In this document: positions 7,766 to 15,562 of the stretch, piece by piece
Numbering within the stretch: position 1 is the first letter of the stretch
How the letters are laid out: every line of letters begins with the position of its first letter
NCBI GenBank assembly: GCA_035760645.1
Contig: DASTSO010000024.1
Span: forward strand, 106,314 to 170,313
Direction of reading: 5' to 3'
DNA from: DASSTY01 sp035760645
Lineage (GTDB): Bacteria > Gemmatimonadota > Gemmatimonadetes > Gemmatimonadales > GWC2-71-9
DNA length: 64,000 bases
Position numbers and translations under genes: made by a program
The notes under the pieces: generated by a model
Database searches by the model: none
What the model saw: only the letters and a program-made list of their open reading frames with translations
What the model was told of the DNA's origin: nothing

Positions 7766-9192
7766 TAGCCGGCCGCGACCATGCCGTGCGCCCCGCCGGG
7801 GACGCCGATCTCGGTCATCTTGCGCAGGTCCAGCACCTCGTCAGCCTGCTCGGCGGGGAGGACGTGGTCGCGCTTGACGAGGTCGCGGATGAGGACCCCC
7901 TCCTTGACCGACTGTTTGCTCAGCTCGGCGGCCTTCGTGTAGCCGATGTGCGGCATGAGCGCCGTGGCGAGCGCGGCGGAGCGCTCGACCCAGTAGGCGC
8001 ACATCGCCTCGTTGGCCTGGATCCCCTTCACGGTGCGCTCGGTGAGCGTCGTCGCGGCGTTGGTGAGGATCTGCATCGAGAGCAGCAGGTTGTGGGCGAT
8101 GACGGGCATCATCACGTTGAGCTCGAGCTGCCCGTGCTCGCTCGCGATGGCCACCGTGGTGTCGCAGCCCATCACCTGGAAGCAGACCTGGTTGACCATC
8201 TCGGGGATCGACGGATTGATCTTCCCCGGCATGATCGAGCTGCCCGGCTGGACCGCGGGCAGCGTGATCTCGTCGATGCCGGTGCGCGGGCCCATGACCA
8301 TGAGCCGCAGGTCGCTGGCGATCTTGCTGAGGTCGATGGCGAGGCCGCGCAGCGTGGCGCTGAAGGCCGCCGCGTCGCCCATGCTCTGCATGAGCTGGAT
8401 GCGGTCCTGGCCGACCCGGAGGTCGAGTCCCGTGATCTGCTTGAGGTGCTTGTTCATGAGCGCGGGGTACTCCCGCTCCACCGTCACCCCGGTGCCCACC
8501 GCGCTGCCGCCGATGCCGAGGTCGCGCAGGTAGTCGGCCGCTTCCCGTACGCGCCGGAGCGCGCGGTCCATCGAGCCGGCGTAGGCCGTGAACTCCTGCC
8601 CGAGCCGGATCGGCATCGCGTCCTGCAGGTGGGTGCGCCCCGCCTTGACGATGTGGTCGAACTCCTTCCCCTTCGCCGCGAGCGCGTCGCGCAGCCCCTC
8701 GAACGCCTGAACGAGCGCGGGCAGCTGCGCCAGCGCCGAGAGGCGGATGTTCGTCGGGATCGTGTCGTTGGTGGACTGCGCCATGTTGACGTGATCGTTC
8801 GGATGCACCGGCTTGTACTCGCCGCGCTTCCCGCCGAGGAGCTCGTTGGCGCGGTTCGCCAGCACCTCGTTCACGTTCATGTTGTGGCTCGTGCCGGCAC
8901 CCGCCTGGTAGGGGTCGACGACGAACTGCGCGTCGTGCCGGTGGGCGAGGACCTCGTCGGCGGCCTGGACGATGGCGTCGGCGAGCTTGGCGTCGAGCCG
9001 GCCGGTCTCCTTGTGCGTGAGCGCGGCGGCCTTCTTGATCCACACCTGCGACTGGACGAACGGCCAGAGCGGCTTCAGCCCGCTGATCGGGAAGTTCTCC
9101 AGCGCGCGCACGGTCTGGATGCCGTAGAGGGCATCGGCGGGAACGGGCTTCTCGCCGAGGGGGTCCTTTTCGAGTCGAGTGTTCGTGGTCAT
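7765..9192 (-). CDS. aspA: Aspartate ammonia-lyase (aspartase)
   Basis: Tetrameric lyase that reversibly splits aspartate into fumarate and ammonia (475 aa, normal length). The fumarase/aspartase signature GSSIMPGKINPSIPEMVNQ is present; the IPEMVNQ ending follows aspartase rather than class II fumarase, which usually has a QCEA-type sequence there. Also visible are AGTSHNMNVNEV, HVNMAQSTND and GRTHLQDA, which build the shared active site. The G of MPGK is seen in many fumarases, so a minor chance of fumarase remains. No transporter or asparaginase is adjacent. It is transcribed toward the metallophosphoesterase gene. Confidence 0.88.
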   Translation of the reverse strand: MTTNTRLEKDPLGEKPVPADALYGIQTVRALENFPISGLKPLWPFVQSQVWIKKAAALTHKETGRLDAKLADAIVQAADEVLAHRHDAQFVVDPYQAGAGTSHNMNVNEVLANRANELLGGKRGEYKPVHPNDHVNMAQSTNDTIPTNIRLSALAQLPALVQAFEGLRDALAAKGKEFDHIVKAGRTHLQDAMPIRLGQEFTAYAGSMDRALRRVREAADYLRDLGIGGSAVGTGVTVEREYPALMNKHLKQITGLDLRVGQDRIQLMQSMGDAAAFSATLRGLAIDLSKIASDLRLMVMGPRTGIDEITLPAVQPGSSIMPGKINPSIPEMVNQVCFQVMGCDTTVAIASEHGQLELNVMMPVIAHNLLLSMQILTNAATTLTERTVKGIQANEAMCAYWVERSAALATALMPHIGYTKAAELSKQSVKEGVLIRDLVKRDHVLPAEQADEVLDLRKMTEIGVPGGAHGMVAAG

Positions 9193-9241
9193 CGTCGGCT
9201 GCTTGGGCTGCGGGGAACGGGTGCGGGGGTCGGGTCCAATA

Positions 9242-10135
9242 CTACCGGTGTTGGTCGGAAAAGGCGATCGCCTGCTCGGTGCGACGGAAGATCTTCCGCA
9301 CGATCCCCCAGCCGTAGTAGCGCACCGCGAGCGCGAGGCCGAGGACGACGCCGACGCCGTTGGTGTAGACGCGCCAGAGGAGGAGGATCAGGTGCTCGTC
9401 GCCGCCGAGATTGCCGGCGGCGCCGCCCAGGAAGCCGAGGTCCACGGCGCCGGCGCCCGACGGCGTCGGCAGGACGAGCTGGCTGTAGAGGAGCGCGAAG
9501 GAGCCGAACCAGAGCGGGCCCATCGGCGGCGGGTCGGGCAGCGTCATCGCGAGCACCGGCAGGATGGCCACGCGCGTGACCAGATCGATGAGCGACATCG
9601 GCACGCTGGCCACGAGCGGCCAGGCGGGCATGCGGCGCCAGTAGACGCGGGCGCGCTTGACCGGCCGCTGGATCTGGCGCACCGCGGGATGCGTGAGCCG
9701 GCGCGCGAGGAGCCAGGCGAGGAGGCTCACCACCGCGACCACGACGAGCCAGGGCCAGGCCCGCGCGGCGGCCCGCACGAGGCTGGGGCCCGCCATCGCC
9801 CACCAGTCGCCGGAGTAGCGCCAGGCGAGCCAGCCCGCGCCGACGATCACGACCGGCCACGAGGCGAGGACCTCGAAGCTGATCGCGACGAACGCCGCGG
9901 GCGCGGGGACGCCGCAGCGCAGGATGCCGGCGAGCCGGGCCGGCTCGCCGCCCAGGCGCATCGGCGTGACCGCGCAGGCGCCCTCGCCGAAGGCGTTCAG
10001 CACGACACCGTCCCAGGTGCTGATCCGGTGGCCGAGCCCCTGCAGGATCCACTTGATGCGCCAGGCGCGCGCCAGGAAGTCGAGCGCCAGGAGGGCGATG
10101 CAGAGGAGCTGGGCCTCGACGAATCCGAGATGCAC
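9242..10135 (-). CDS. Integral membrane protein, lysylphosphatidylglycerol-synthase-like TM domain (flippase type)
   Basis: Inner-membrane protein of 297 residues with about seven or eight hydrophobic helices and the pattern of the UPF0104/AglD group: LNAFGEGACAVTPMRLGGEPARL after the first helix, and a late LVLPTPSGAGAVDLGFLGG segment. The lysyl-transferase domain of MprF is absent, so only the lipid-handling membrane part is present. Such stand-alone proteins are thought to move or flip lipid-linked sugars. The gene begins with GTG six bases after the glycosyltransferase stop, and this coupling supports a joint role in making a surface glycolipid. That role is inferred. Confidence 0.8.
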   Translation of the reverse strand: MHLGFVEAQLLCIALLALDFLARAWRIKWILQGLGHRISTWDGVVLNAFGEGACAVTPMRLGGEPARLAGILRCGVPAPAAFVAISFEVLASWPVVIVGAGWLAWRYSGDWWAMAGPSLVRAAARAWPWLVVVAVVSLLAWLLARRLTHPAVRQIQRPVKRARVYWRRMPAWPLVASVPMSLIDLVTRVAILPVLAMTLPDPPPMGPLWFGSFALLYSQLVLPTPSGAGAVDLGFLGGAAGNLGGDEHLILLLWRVYTNGVGVVLGLALAVRYYGWGIVRKIFRRTEQAIAFSDQHR

Positions 10136-10141
10136 GGCCGC

Positions 10142-11401
10142 TCAGCCCTGTCCCGCCACGCGGCGATAGGCGTCGAAGATCCGCTCGAGGGCGAGCGGCC
10201 ACGCATGGTGCCGCTCGGCGTGGGCGCGCGCGCGCAGGCCCAGGGCCGCGAGATCGCGCCCGAGGAGCGCGACCGCCGTCTCGGCGAGCGCGGCGGCGTC
10301 GCCATCGGGGTAGAGGTCGCCGGCCCCGCTCTGGCGCACCTGCTCGGGCACGCCGCCCCGGTCCACCGAGAGCACGGGGAGCCCGCTCGCCATCGCCTCG
10401 AGCGCGGCGAGGCCGAAGGTCTCGTTGGGTCCGGCGGCCACGTAGAGATCGGCGGCGGCGAGCAGATCGGCGAGCGCCGCCCGGTCGGTGGCGAACGGGA
10501 GCCAGTGCACCTGGCTGGCGCCGGGCTGCGCCTGGAACCAGCGCCGCGACGGTCCGTCCCCGATCAGCGCGAGCTGTGCGCCGGTGCGGCGCGCCACCGC
10601 GGGCCAGGCACGCAGCAGCACCTCGAGCCGCTTCTCGCGCGCGAAGCGGCCCGCGAAGACGGCGAGCGGCGCGTCCGGGTCGAGCCCGTGCCGCGCGCGC
10701 GTCGCGGCGCGGGCCGCCGCGCGTGTGGGATGGAAGAGGTCCACGTCCACGCCGAGCGGCACGCGCAGCGCGTTGTCCACGCCGTGGCGCGCGAGCTCTT
10801 CCGCGACGAAGTCGGAAGCGACGAGCACGGCGCGGAAGAGCCGGCTCACCCGCCGCACGTAGGCCCACGCCGCGGCGTGCGCCGCGCGGCGCCCGCCGCT
10901 CCGCTCGGGCTGCGGCGCGACCAGGTGCGGCACATTGCCGTGGTAGAACCACACCATCGGCACGCCGAGGCCGCGGTTCACGTGATGCGTGGTCCAGGGC
11001 ACGAGGAACGGGCTCCCGACCTCGATGAGGTCGGGACGCTCGTGCTCGAGGATCCGTCGCATCGTGCGGGGCGCCCAGAGAAAGCGGTAGGGATGCTGCG
11101 TCGGGATGCGCGCGCCGCGCAGGCGGTAGCAGCGCACGCCGTCGCCGTCGATCAGTCCGTCACGCTCGCCGGGGATCGCGATCGTCTGCCGGAGCTCGGG
11201 GTGCGCCGCGACGTACGCGGCCTTCTGCAGCAGGTAGGTGCGCACGCCGCCCGTGGTGGGGCCGAAGTACTTCGTGACGTCGAGCAGCCCGAAGCGCGCC
11301 TCCGGGCGCTGGCGCGGCGGGAACGGCGTCGGCCACGGACGGCCGCCGGCGTCGATCGCCGCGGCGAGCGTCTCCCGGTCGAGGGCGTCGCGGTCGGGCA
11401 C
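10142..11401 (-). CDS. Family 4-type glycosyltransferase
   Basis: GT-B fold glycosyltransferase, 419 aa from the chosen GTG. The N-terminal acceptor domain carries DVTKYFGPTTGGVRTYLL. The C-terminal nucleotide-sugar domain has FAGRFAREKRLEVLL, LIGDGPSRR and the E-x7-E block GPNETFGLAALEAMASGLPV typical of GT4. It probably adds a sugar to a lipid on the cytoplasmic face of the membrane; donor and acceptor are unknown. A TTG at 11419 that overlaps the zinc-ribbon stop as TTGA is an alternative start. It is translationally close to the flippase-like gene downstream. Confidence 0.88.
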   Translation of the reverse strand: MPDRDALDRETLAAAIDAGGRPWPTPFPPRQRPEARFGLLDVTKYFGPTTGGVRTYLLQKAAYVAAHPELRQTIAIPGERDGLIDGDGVRCYRLRGARIPTQHPYRFLWAPRTMRRILEHERPDLIEVGSPFLVPWTTHHVNRGLGVPMVWFYHGNVPHLVAPQPERSGGRRAAHAAAWAYVRRVSRLFRAVLVASDFVAEELARHGVDNALRVPLGVDVDLFHPTRAAARAATRARHGLDPDAPLAVFAGRFAREKRLEVLLRAWPAVARRTGAQLALIGDGPSRRWFQAQPGASQVHWLPFATDRAALADLLAAADLYVAAGPNETFGLAALEAMASGLPVLSVDRGGVPEQVRQSGAGDLYPDGDAAALAETAVALLGRDLAALGLRARAHAERHHAWPLALERIFDAYRRVAGQG

Positions 11402-11415
11402 CGAGCCGGCTGTCG

Positions 11416-11520
11416 TCAATCGGAGCAGTCGCCGAGCGGGTAGACGGTCCCGCAGTTCCGGCATGGATTCTTGCACCCCATCGCGCGCGAGGTGACGGGG
11501 TGGCCGCAGCGCTGGCACGT
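11416..11520 (-). CDS. Small zinc-ribbon protein, start unresolved
   Basis: About 34 residues ending CGTVYPLGDCSD, with CQRCG and CKNPCRNCG knuckles, enough for a compact zinc ribbon. I recognise it as a short conserved bacterial protein type of unknown function. The usual initiator position is occupied by ACG (11520-11518) directly before the first Cys. The next in-frame ATG (11481) would delete the first knuckle. An in-frame GTG at 11595 would add 25 residues encoded mainly by a G/C repeat. The coordinates given use the conserved core only. Its stop overlaps the possible TTG of the glycosyltransferase gene. Confidence 0.5.
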   Translation of the reverse strand, partial: TCQRCGHPVTSRAMGCKNPCRNCGTVYPLGDCSD

Positions 11521-11629
11521 GGGCGGAACGGCGGGACGGCGGGACGGCGGGAGGTCCGCTCCGGTGCGTGGAGCTACTCCCTGCGAGGAGGCCACCTCCC
11601 GGCGTCCCGCCTCTCCCGCCGTCCCGCCC
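11521..11629. repeat. Stop-anchored G-rich inverted repeat, copy A
   Basis: On the + strand a G-rich arm (11521-11554, units of GGCGGGAC) and a C-rich arm (11595-11629, units of CCCGCC/GTCCCGCC) flank about 40 bases. The C-rich arm touches the stop codon of the metallo-hydrolase gene (11630-11632). On the minus strand it reads GGG in five tracts with loops of 1, 5, 6 and 5 bases, a canonical quadruplex pattern. It resembles copies at 18504, 20705 and 33543. Confidence 0.75.
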
Positions 11630-12286
11630 TCAGCCGAGCCCATACGCCCCGGTGAGGAACGGATTCGTCGTGCGCTCGGTGCCGATCGTGGTGTCGGGGC
11701 CGTGGCCGCTGTGGACGATGGTGGCGTCGGGGAGCGAGAGGAGCTGCTCGCGGATCGAGCGCAGCAGCGTCGCCGGGTCGCCGCCGGGGAGGTCGGTCCG
11801 GCCGACCGAGCCGGCGAAGAGGACGTCGCCGGCGAAGACGCGGCCGTGGCCGACGAACGCCACGCTGCCGGGCGAGTGGCCCGGCGCGTGCCGCACCTCG
11901 AACTCGTACGCGCCGACGCGCACCCGCTGCCCGTGCGCGAGCTCGCCATCGGGCGCGGGCGGCACGGCGAGCGGCCGCCCGACCCACGCGCCGAACTGCG
12001 GCAGCGCGTCGTAGATCGGCCGGTCGGCCGGGTGCAGATGCACCGGCACGCCGGTCGCGTCCTTCACGGCTTGGACGCCGAGCACGTGGTCGACGTGGGC
12101 GTGGGTGAGCCAGACCGCGGTCAGCGTCCAGCCGCGGCGCGCGAGCTCGGCGAGGAAGCGCTCGGCCTCCTCGCCCGGGTCGACCATGACCGCCTCGCGT
12201 GTGGCGGGATCGGCGACGAGGTAGCAGTTCTGGACGAACTGCCCGTTCGGAATCCGGACGACGACCGGGCCCTGCTCAGCCGACAC
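11630..12286 (-). CDS. Metallo-beta-lactamase-fold hydrolase, glyoxalase II-like
   Basis: Binuclear metal hydrolase of 218 residues. The metal motif is LTHAHVDHVLG, followed by RHAPGHSPGSVAF, the bridging Asp in VFAGDVLFAG and a last His in HSGHGPDTT. It is shorter than true glyoxalase II because the C-terminal helical substrate domain is missing, so it belongs with the small GloB-like group that acts on thioesters or other hydrolysable metabolites. The GTG start lies within the last codons of trxB (11-base overlap), which ties it to thioredoxin reductase and hints at thiol metabolism. Confidence 0.88.
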   Translation of the reverse strand: MSAEQGPVVVRIPNGQFVQNCYLVADPATREAVMVDPGEEAERFLAELARRGWTLTAVWLTHAHVDHVLGVQAVKDATGVPVHLHPADRPIYDALPQFGAWVGRPLAVPPAPDGELAHGQRVRVGAYEFEVRHAPGHSPGSVAFVGHGRVFAGDVLFAGSVGRTDLPGGDPATLLRSIREQLLSLPDATIVHSGHGPDTTIGTERTTNPFLTGAYGLG

Positions 12287-13238
12287 CAGCCCCCGTCCTC
12301 CGGTCCGCGAGGTCGCTGAGATACTTCTCGACCGCGATCGCGGCGGTCGTCGCGTCGCCCACGGCGGTCGTGACCTGGCGGGTGAGCTGCACGCGGAGGT
12401 CGCCCGCGGCGAAGAGGCCGGGGATCGACGTCATCATCCGCTCGTCGGTGACGATGTACCCCGCCGCATCGTGCGCGAAGTGGCCGTTGACGAGATAGCT
12501 GTTCGGCTGGAAGCCGATGAAGATGAAGCAGCCGGTGGCCGCGAGCGTCGAGTTGTCGCCGGTGACGGTGTCCTGCATGTGCACCGTGTGCAGCCCGCTC
12601 GGGCCGCCGTCGAGCGCGGTGGCGACCTTGTTCCAGATCACCTCGATCTTCGGATTGGCGAAGAGCCGCTCCTGGAGGATCTTCGAGGCCCGCAGCTCGT
12701 CGCGGCGGTGGATGAGGTAGACCTTCGCCGCGTAGCGCGTGAGGTAGTCGGCCTCCTCGACCGCGGCGTCGCCGCCGCCGACCACGGCGATCACCTCGTT
12801 GCGGAAGAAGGCGCCGTCGCAGACCGCGCAGTAGGACACGCCCCGCCCCGCGTACTCGAGCTCGCCGGGGATGCCGAGCTTGTTCGGGGTGCCGCCGGCG
12901 GTGAGGATCACGGCGGGCGCCTCGTAGAGGTTGCCGAGCGAGGTGACGACCTCGAAGAGACCGTCGGGGCGGCGGGTGATCGACTCGACGTTCTCCTGGC
13001 GGATCTCGGCGCCGAACTCCCGGGCATGCTCCGTCATCCGCTCGGCGAGCTCGCGGCCCTTGATCTTGCCGAAGCCCGGGTAGTCCTCGATCCACTCGGT
13101 GTTGAGCAGCTCGCCGCCCGGCATCCCCCGCTCGAGCAGCACCGCGCGCAGCATGCCGCGCCCCGCGTACATGGCCGCGCACAGCCCGGCCGGCCCGCCG
13201 CCGACGATGATCACCTGGTACTCGAACCGCTCGCTCAT
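12276..13238 (-). CDS. trxB: Thioredoxin-disulfide reductase
   Basis: FAD/NADPH enzyme of 320 residues that reduces thioredoxin. FAD motif IVGGGPAGLCAAMYAGR lies near residue 10, the redox pair is in YCAVCDGAFF, the NADPH motif is VVGGGDAAVEEADYL and the FAD C-terminal block is GLFAAGDLR. Length and order match low-molecular-weight TrxB. ATG is preceded by GGGGA. A TATATT sequence about 45 bases upstream (13288-13283) may be its -10 box. The metallo-hydrolase gene overlaps its end. Confidence 0.95.
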   Translation of the reverse strand: MSERFEYQVIIVGGGPAGLCAAMYAGRGMLRAVLLERGMPGGELLNTEWIEDYPGFGKIKGRELAERMTEHAREFGAEIRQENVESITRRPDGLFEVVTSLGNLYEAPAVILTAGGTPNKLGIPGELEYAGRGVSYCAVCDGAFFRNEVIAVVGGGDAAVEEADYLTRYAAKVYLIHRRDELRASKILQERLFANPKIEVIWNKVATALDGGPSGLHTVHMQDTVTGDNSTLAATGCFIFIGFQPNSYLVNGHFAHDAAGYIVTDERMMTSIPGLFAAGDLRVQLTRQVTTAVGDATTAAIAVEKYLSDLADRRTGAGVG

Positions 13239-13292
13239 GCAGGTCCCCGGAGTGAATCGGATGGTGGATCCAGCGTGTTCGGAATATAAACC

Positions 13293-13307
13293 GGCGCCTC
13301 AGGCGCC
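13293..13307 (-). terminator. Hairpin with the stop codon as its loop
   Basis: GGCGCC-TGA-GGCGCC: the stop codon of the unknown 252-residue gene is the loop of a 6-bp stem, followed on the same strand by GGTTTATATT. This resembles a very tight intrinsic terminator and also touches the presumed trxB promoter. Confidence 0.5.
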
Positions 13308-14057
13308 CAGATGCAGCAGGCTCACCGCCCCGTGGCATGCCGACACCGTGCCGACGACGACGTCCACCGCCGTGCCCGCGGCCCCCGCCTCGGCGACGAG
13401 CGCCTCGCCCGCCTCGACCGTGGCGGCGTCGAACATGCCGACGCCGTGCACGCGGTGGCGGCAGGTGAAGAGCACGGGGCCGGCCGCGGGGCGCCGGCGC
13501 GCGAGGCGCGCCGTGAGCCGCTCGAGCGCCTCGTCCATCTCCCACGTGCGCGGCGCGTGGATCATCGGGCAGGTGGGCGGCTCGATGCAGTGCACCGGGC
13601 AGAGCCAGTCGGCAAAGGAGACGTAGCGCGTGCCGTCGGGCCCCAGCGCGTCGTACGGCGTGCCGGCCTCGACGTCCACCGGCCGCACCTCGATCGGCCG
13701 GCCCGGCCAGCGCGCGCGGGCGCGGCGCACGAGCCACTCGAACATGAGGTGCGGCATGAGCGGCGACGGCACGATCGCGTCGGGCGCGGCGGGGTCGCGC
13801 GGCGCGCCCCGGCCCAGCCAGCCGTCGAAGAACTCGCCCCAGTCGGCGACGACGAGCTCGCGATCCTCGCCCGGGCCGAGCTCGACGGCGGCGCGGCAGC
13901 GCGGATCGCGGTCCACGACGAGGAGCCGGCGGTAGACGGCCTTGCCGAGCGCGCGGGCGCGGCCGAGCTGCGTGGCGTAGAACGTCCCGTAGCAGCCGCC
14001 GCCCACCACGACCACGTCGCCCAGGGCGACGACGGGCTCAGCGGAGGCGGCGGCCAC
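13299..14057 (-). CDS. Unknown Rossmann-like protein with a Cys-rich centre
   Basis: I do not recognise this 252-residue protein. It starts with a dinucleotide-binding style VVVVGGGCYGTFYATQLGRA, followed by LLVVDRDPRC, as in NAD(P)- or FAD-binding folds. The centre has WLCPVHCIEPPTCPMIHAP, three cysteines with His and Pro that could bind an Fe-S cluster or zinc. Later there is FTCRHRVHGVGMFDA and an end rich in Ala/Val with SACHGAVSLL. No membrane helix or signal is seen. GTG lies inside the end of the upstream SDR gene (20-base overlap), suggesting a shared pathway with the two reductases. A redox role is a guess. Confidence 0.55.
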   Translation of the reverse strand: MAAASAEPVVALGDVVVVGGGCYGTFYATQLGRARALGKAVYRRLLVVDRDPRCRAAVELGPGEDRELVVADWGEFFDGWLGRGAPRDPAAPDAIVPSPLMPHLMFEWLVRRARARWPGRPIEVRPVDVEAGTPYDALGPDGTRYVSFADWLCPVHCIEPPTCPMIHAPRTWEMDEALERLTARLARRRPAAGPVLFTCRHRVHGVGMFDAATVEAGEALVAEAGAAGTAVDVVVGTVSACHGAVSLLHLGA

Positions 14058-14769
14058 CGTCCACCACCAGGGTCTCGCCGGTCACGTAGTCGCCGTGCTC
14101 GAGCAGGTAGAGCACCGCCTGCACCGCGTCCTCCGGCGTGCCGAGCCGGCCGAGGGGGGTGGCGCGCGCGAGGCGCTCGCGGGCGGCCGCGTCGTAGTCG
14201 TCGGGAACGAGCACCGCGCCGGGCGCCACCGCGTTCACGGTCACCTCGGGGGCGAGCGCGCGCGCGAGCACCTCGGTGAGCATCACGACGCCGGCCTTGC
14301 TCACCGAGTGCGCGGCGAAGCCGGGCCAGGGCTCGAGCCCGCTGAGATCGGCGAGGTTCACCACCTTGCCCTGCGCGCGGCGGAGCGCGGGCGCGGCGCC
14401 CTGCGTCACGAAGAAGACGCTCCGCAGGTTGAGGTCGAGGATCGCATCGAACTGCGCGATCGTCGTCTCCTCGAAGGCGAGCTTGTGCATGACGGCGGCC
14501 GAATTGACGAGCACGTCGAGCGCCCCGAAGCGCTCGACGACCCGCGCCGCGAGCGCCCGCGCCGCCTCGGCGTCGGTGAGGTCGGCCTCGAAGCACTCGG
14601 CCTCGCCGCCCGCGGCCCGCACCGCCGCGCGCAGCGCCTCGGCGCCCTCCGCGGAGGCGTTGTAGTGGATGGCGAGCCGCACCCCGCGCGCGGCGAGCGC
14701 CGCGGCGATCGCGCGGCCCAGCCGGCGGCCGGCGCCGGTGACGAGCGCGACGCGACCGCGGAGCTCCAT
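14038..14769 (-). CDS. SDR-family protein with catalytic Tyr replaced by His
   Basis: Short-chain dehydrogenase fold, 243 aa. NADP-type motif TGAGRRLGRAIA near residue 11 and HYNASAEGAEAL recall pteridine reductases. NSAAVMHK and LDLNLRSVFFVTQ fit the central strands. The catalytic Y-x3-K appears as HSVSK, so Tyr is His while Lys is kept. The loss may mean altered chemistry, a binding role or a His that still acts as acid/base; which one cannot be told here. TGATG overlap couples it to the SDR gene upstream and a 20-base overlap couples it to the unknown Cys-rich gene downstream. Confidence 0.82.
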   Translation of the reverse strand: MELRGRVALVTGAGRRLGRAIAAALAARGVRLAIHYNASAEGAEALRAAVRAAGGEAECFEADLTDAEAARALAARVVERFGALDVLVNSAAVMHKLAFEETTIAQFDAILDLNLRSVFFVTQGAAPALRRAQGKVVNLADLSGLEPWPGFAAHSVSKAGVVMLTEVLARALAPEVTVNAVAPGAVLVPDDYDAAARERLARATPLGRLGTPEDAVQAVLYLLEHGDYVTGETLVVDGGRRLR

Positions 14770-15515
14770 CAGACCTTGCCGCGCGTGATCGGCATGACGT
14801 GGCCCGTGATCCCGCTCGCCGCGTCGCTCGCGAGGAAGAGCACGCCGTCGGCGATCTGCGCCATCTCGACGTAGTGGGCCTCGGGCCCCGCCTGGCTCAC
14901 GTTGTCGCCGGTGCGCACCATGCCCGGCGCGATCGCGTTGACCCGGATCCCGCGGTCGAAGAGCTCGACGGCGAGGCTCCGGGTGAAGCCCGCGACCGCC
15001 GCCTTCGCCGCGGTGTAGACGGCCATCTGGCCCGCGGGCTGGACGTAGGCGATCGAGGCGAAGTTCACGATCGCGCCGCGGGTCGCGGCGAGCGGCTCGA
15101 CCGCGGCTTGGGAGACGAGGAACGTCGTCTTGAGGTTGATCGCGACCTCGCGGTCGAAGTCGGCGACCGTGGTCCGCTCGATCGGGCCGTAGGTCGTGAG
15201 CCCGCCGGCGACGTTCACGACGACGTCGAGCCGGCCGAAGTGCTTCTGCGCGGTCTCCATCGCGATCGCGGCCGCGTCGGGCTCGGTGAGGTCGCCGGCG
15301 GCGGGGCGCGCCTCGAGGCCCAGCGCGGCCAGCTCGCGCGCCCGCTCGCTCACGGCGACGGCGTTGCGGTCGCAGACGACGAGCTTCGCCCCGGCCTCGC
15401 CGAAGGCGCGGGCGACGGCGTAGCCGATCTGCCCGGGCCGCGCGACGCCGGTGACGAGCACGACCCGGTCGCGGAAGTCGAAGCGGATGCCATCGGTGCG
15501 GGCGGGCGTCGTCAT
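14769..15515 (-). CDS. Short-chain dehydrogenase/reductase
   Basis: NAD(P)-dependent oxidoreductase of 248 residues with an intact SDR active site: TGVARPGQIGYAVARAF cofactor loop, NVAGG, INLKTTFLVSQ, catalytic Ser in FASIAY, and YTAAK carrying Tyr and Lys. After it come NAIAPGMVRT and a C-terminus ITGHVMPITRGKV. The glycine spacing of the cofactor loop is longer than in classical SDRs, similar to enoyl-reductase-like members. Substrate is unknown. First gene of the run SDR-SDR-unknown, all overlapping. Confidence 0.87.
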   Translation of the reverse strand: MTTPARTDGIRFDFRDRVVLVTGVARPGQIGYAVARAFGEAGAKLVVCDRNAVAVSERARELAALGLEARPAAGDLTEPDAAAIAMETAQKHFGRLDVVVNVAGGLTTYGPIERTTVADFDREVAINLKTTFLVSQAAVEPLAATRGAIVNFASIAYVQPAGQMAVYTAAKAAVAGFTRSLAVELFDRGIRVNAIAPGMVRTGDNVSQAGPEAHYVEMAQIADGVLFLASDAASGITGHVMPITRGKV

Positions 15516-15562
15516 GGAGACCTCGTGCGGAGTCGGGCGGAGTGAGGCGGAGTGCCGCGGGC

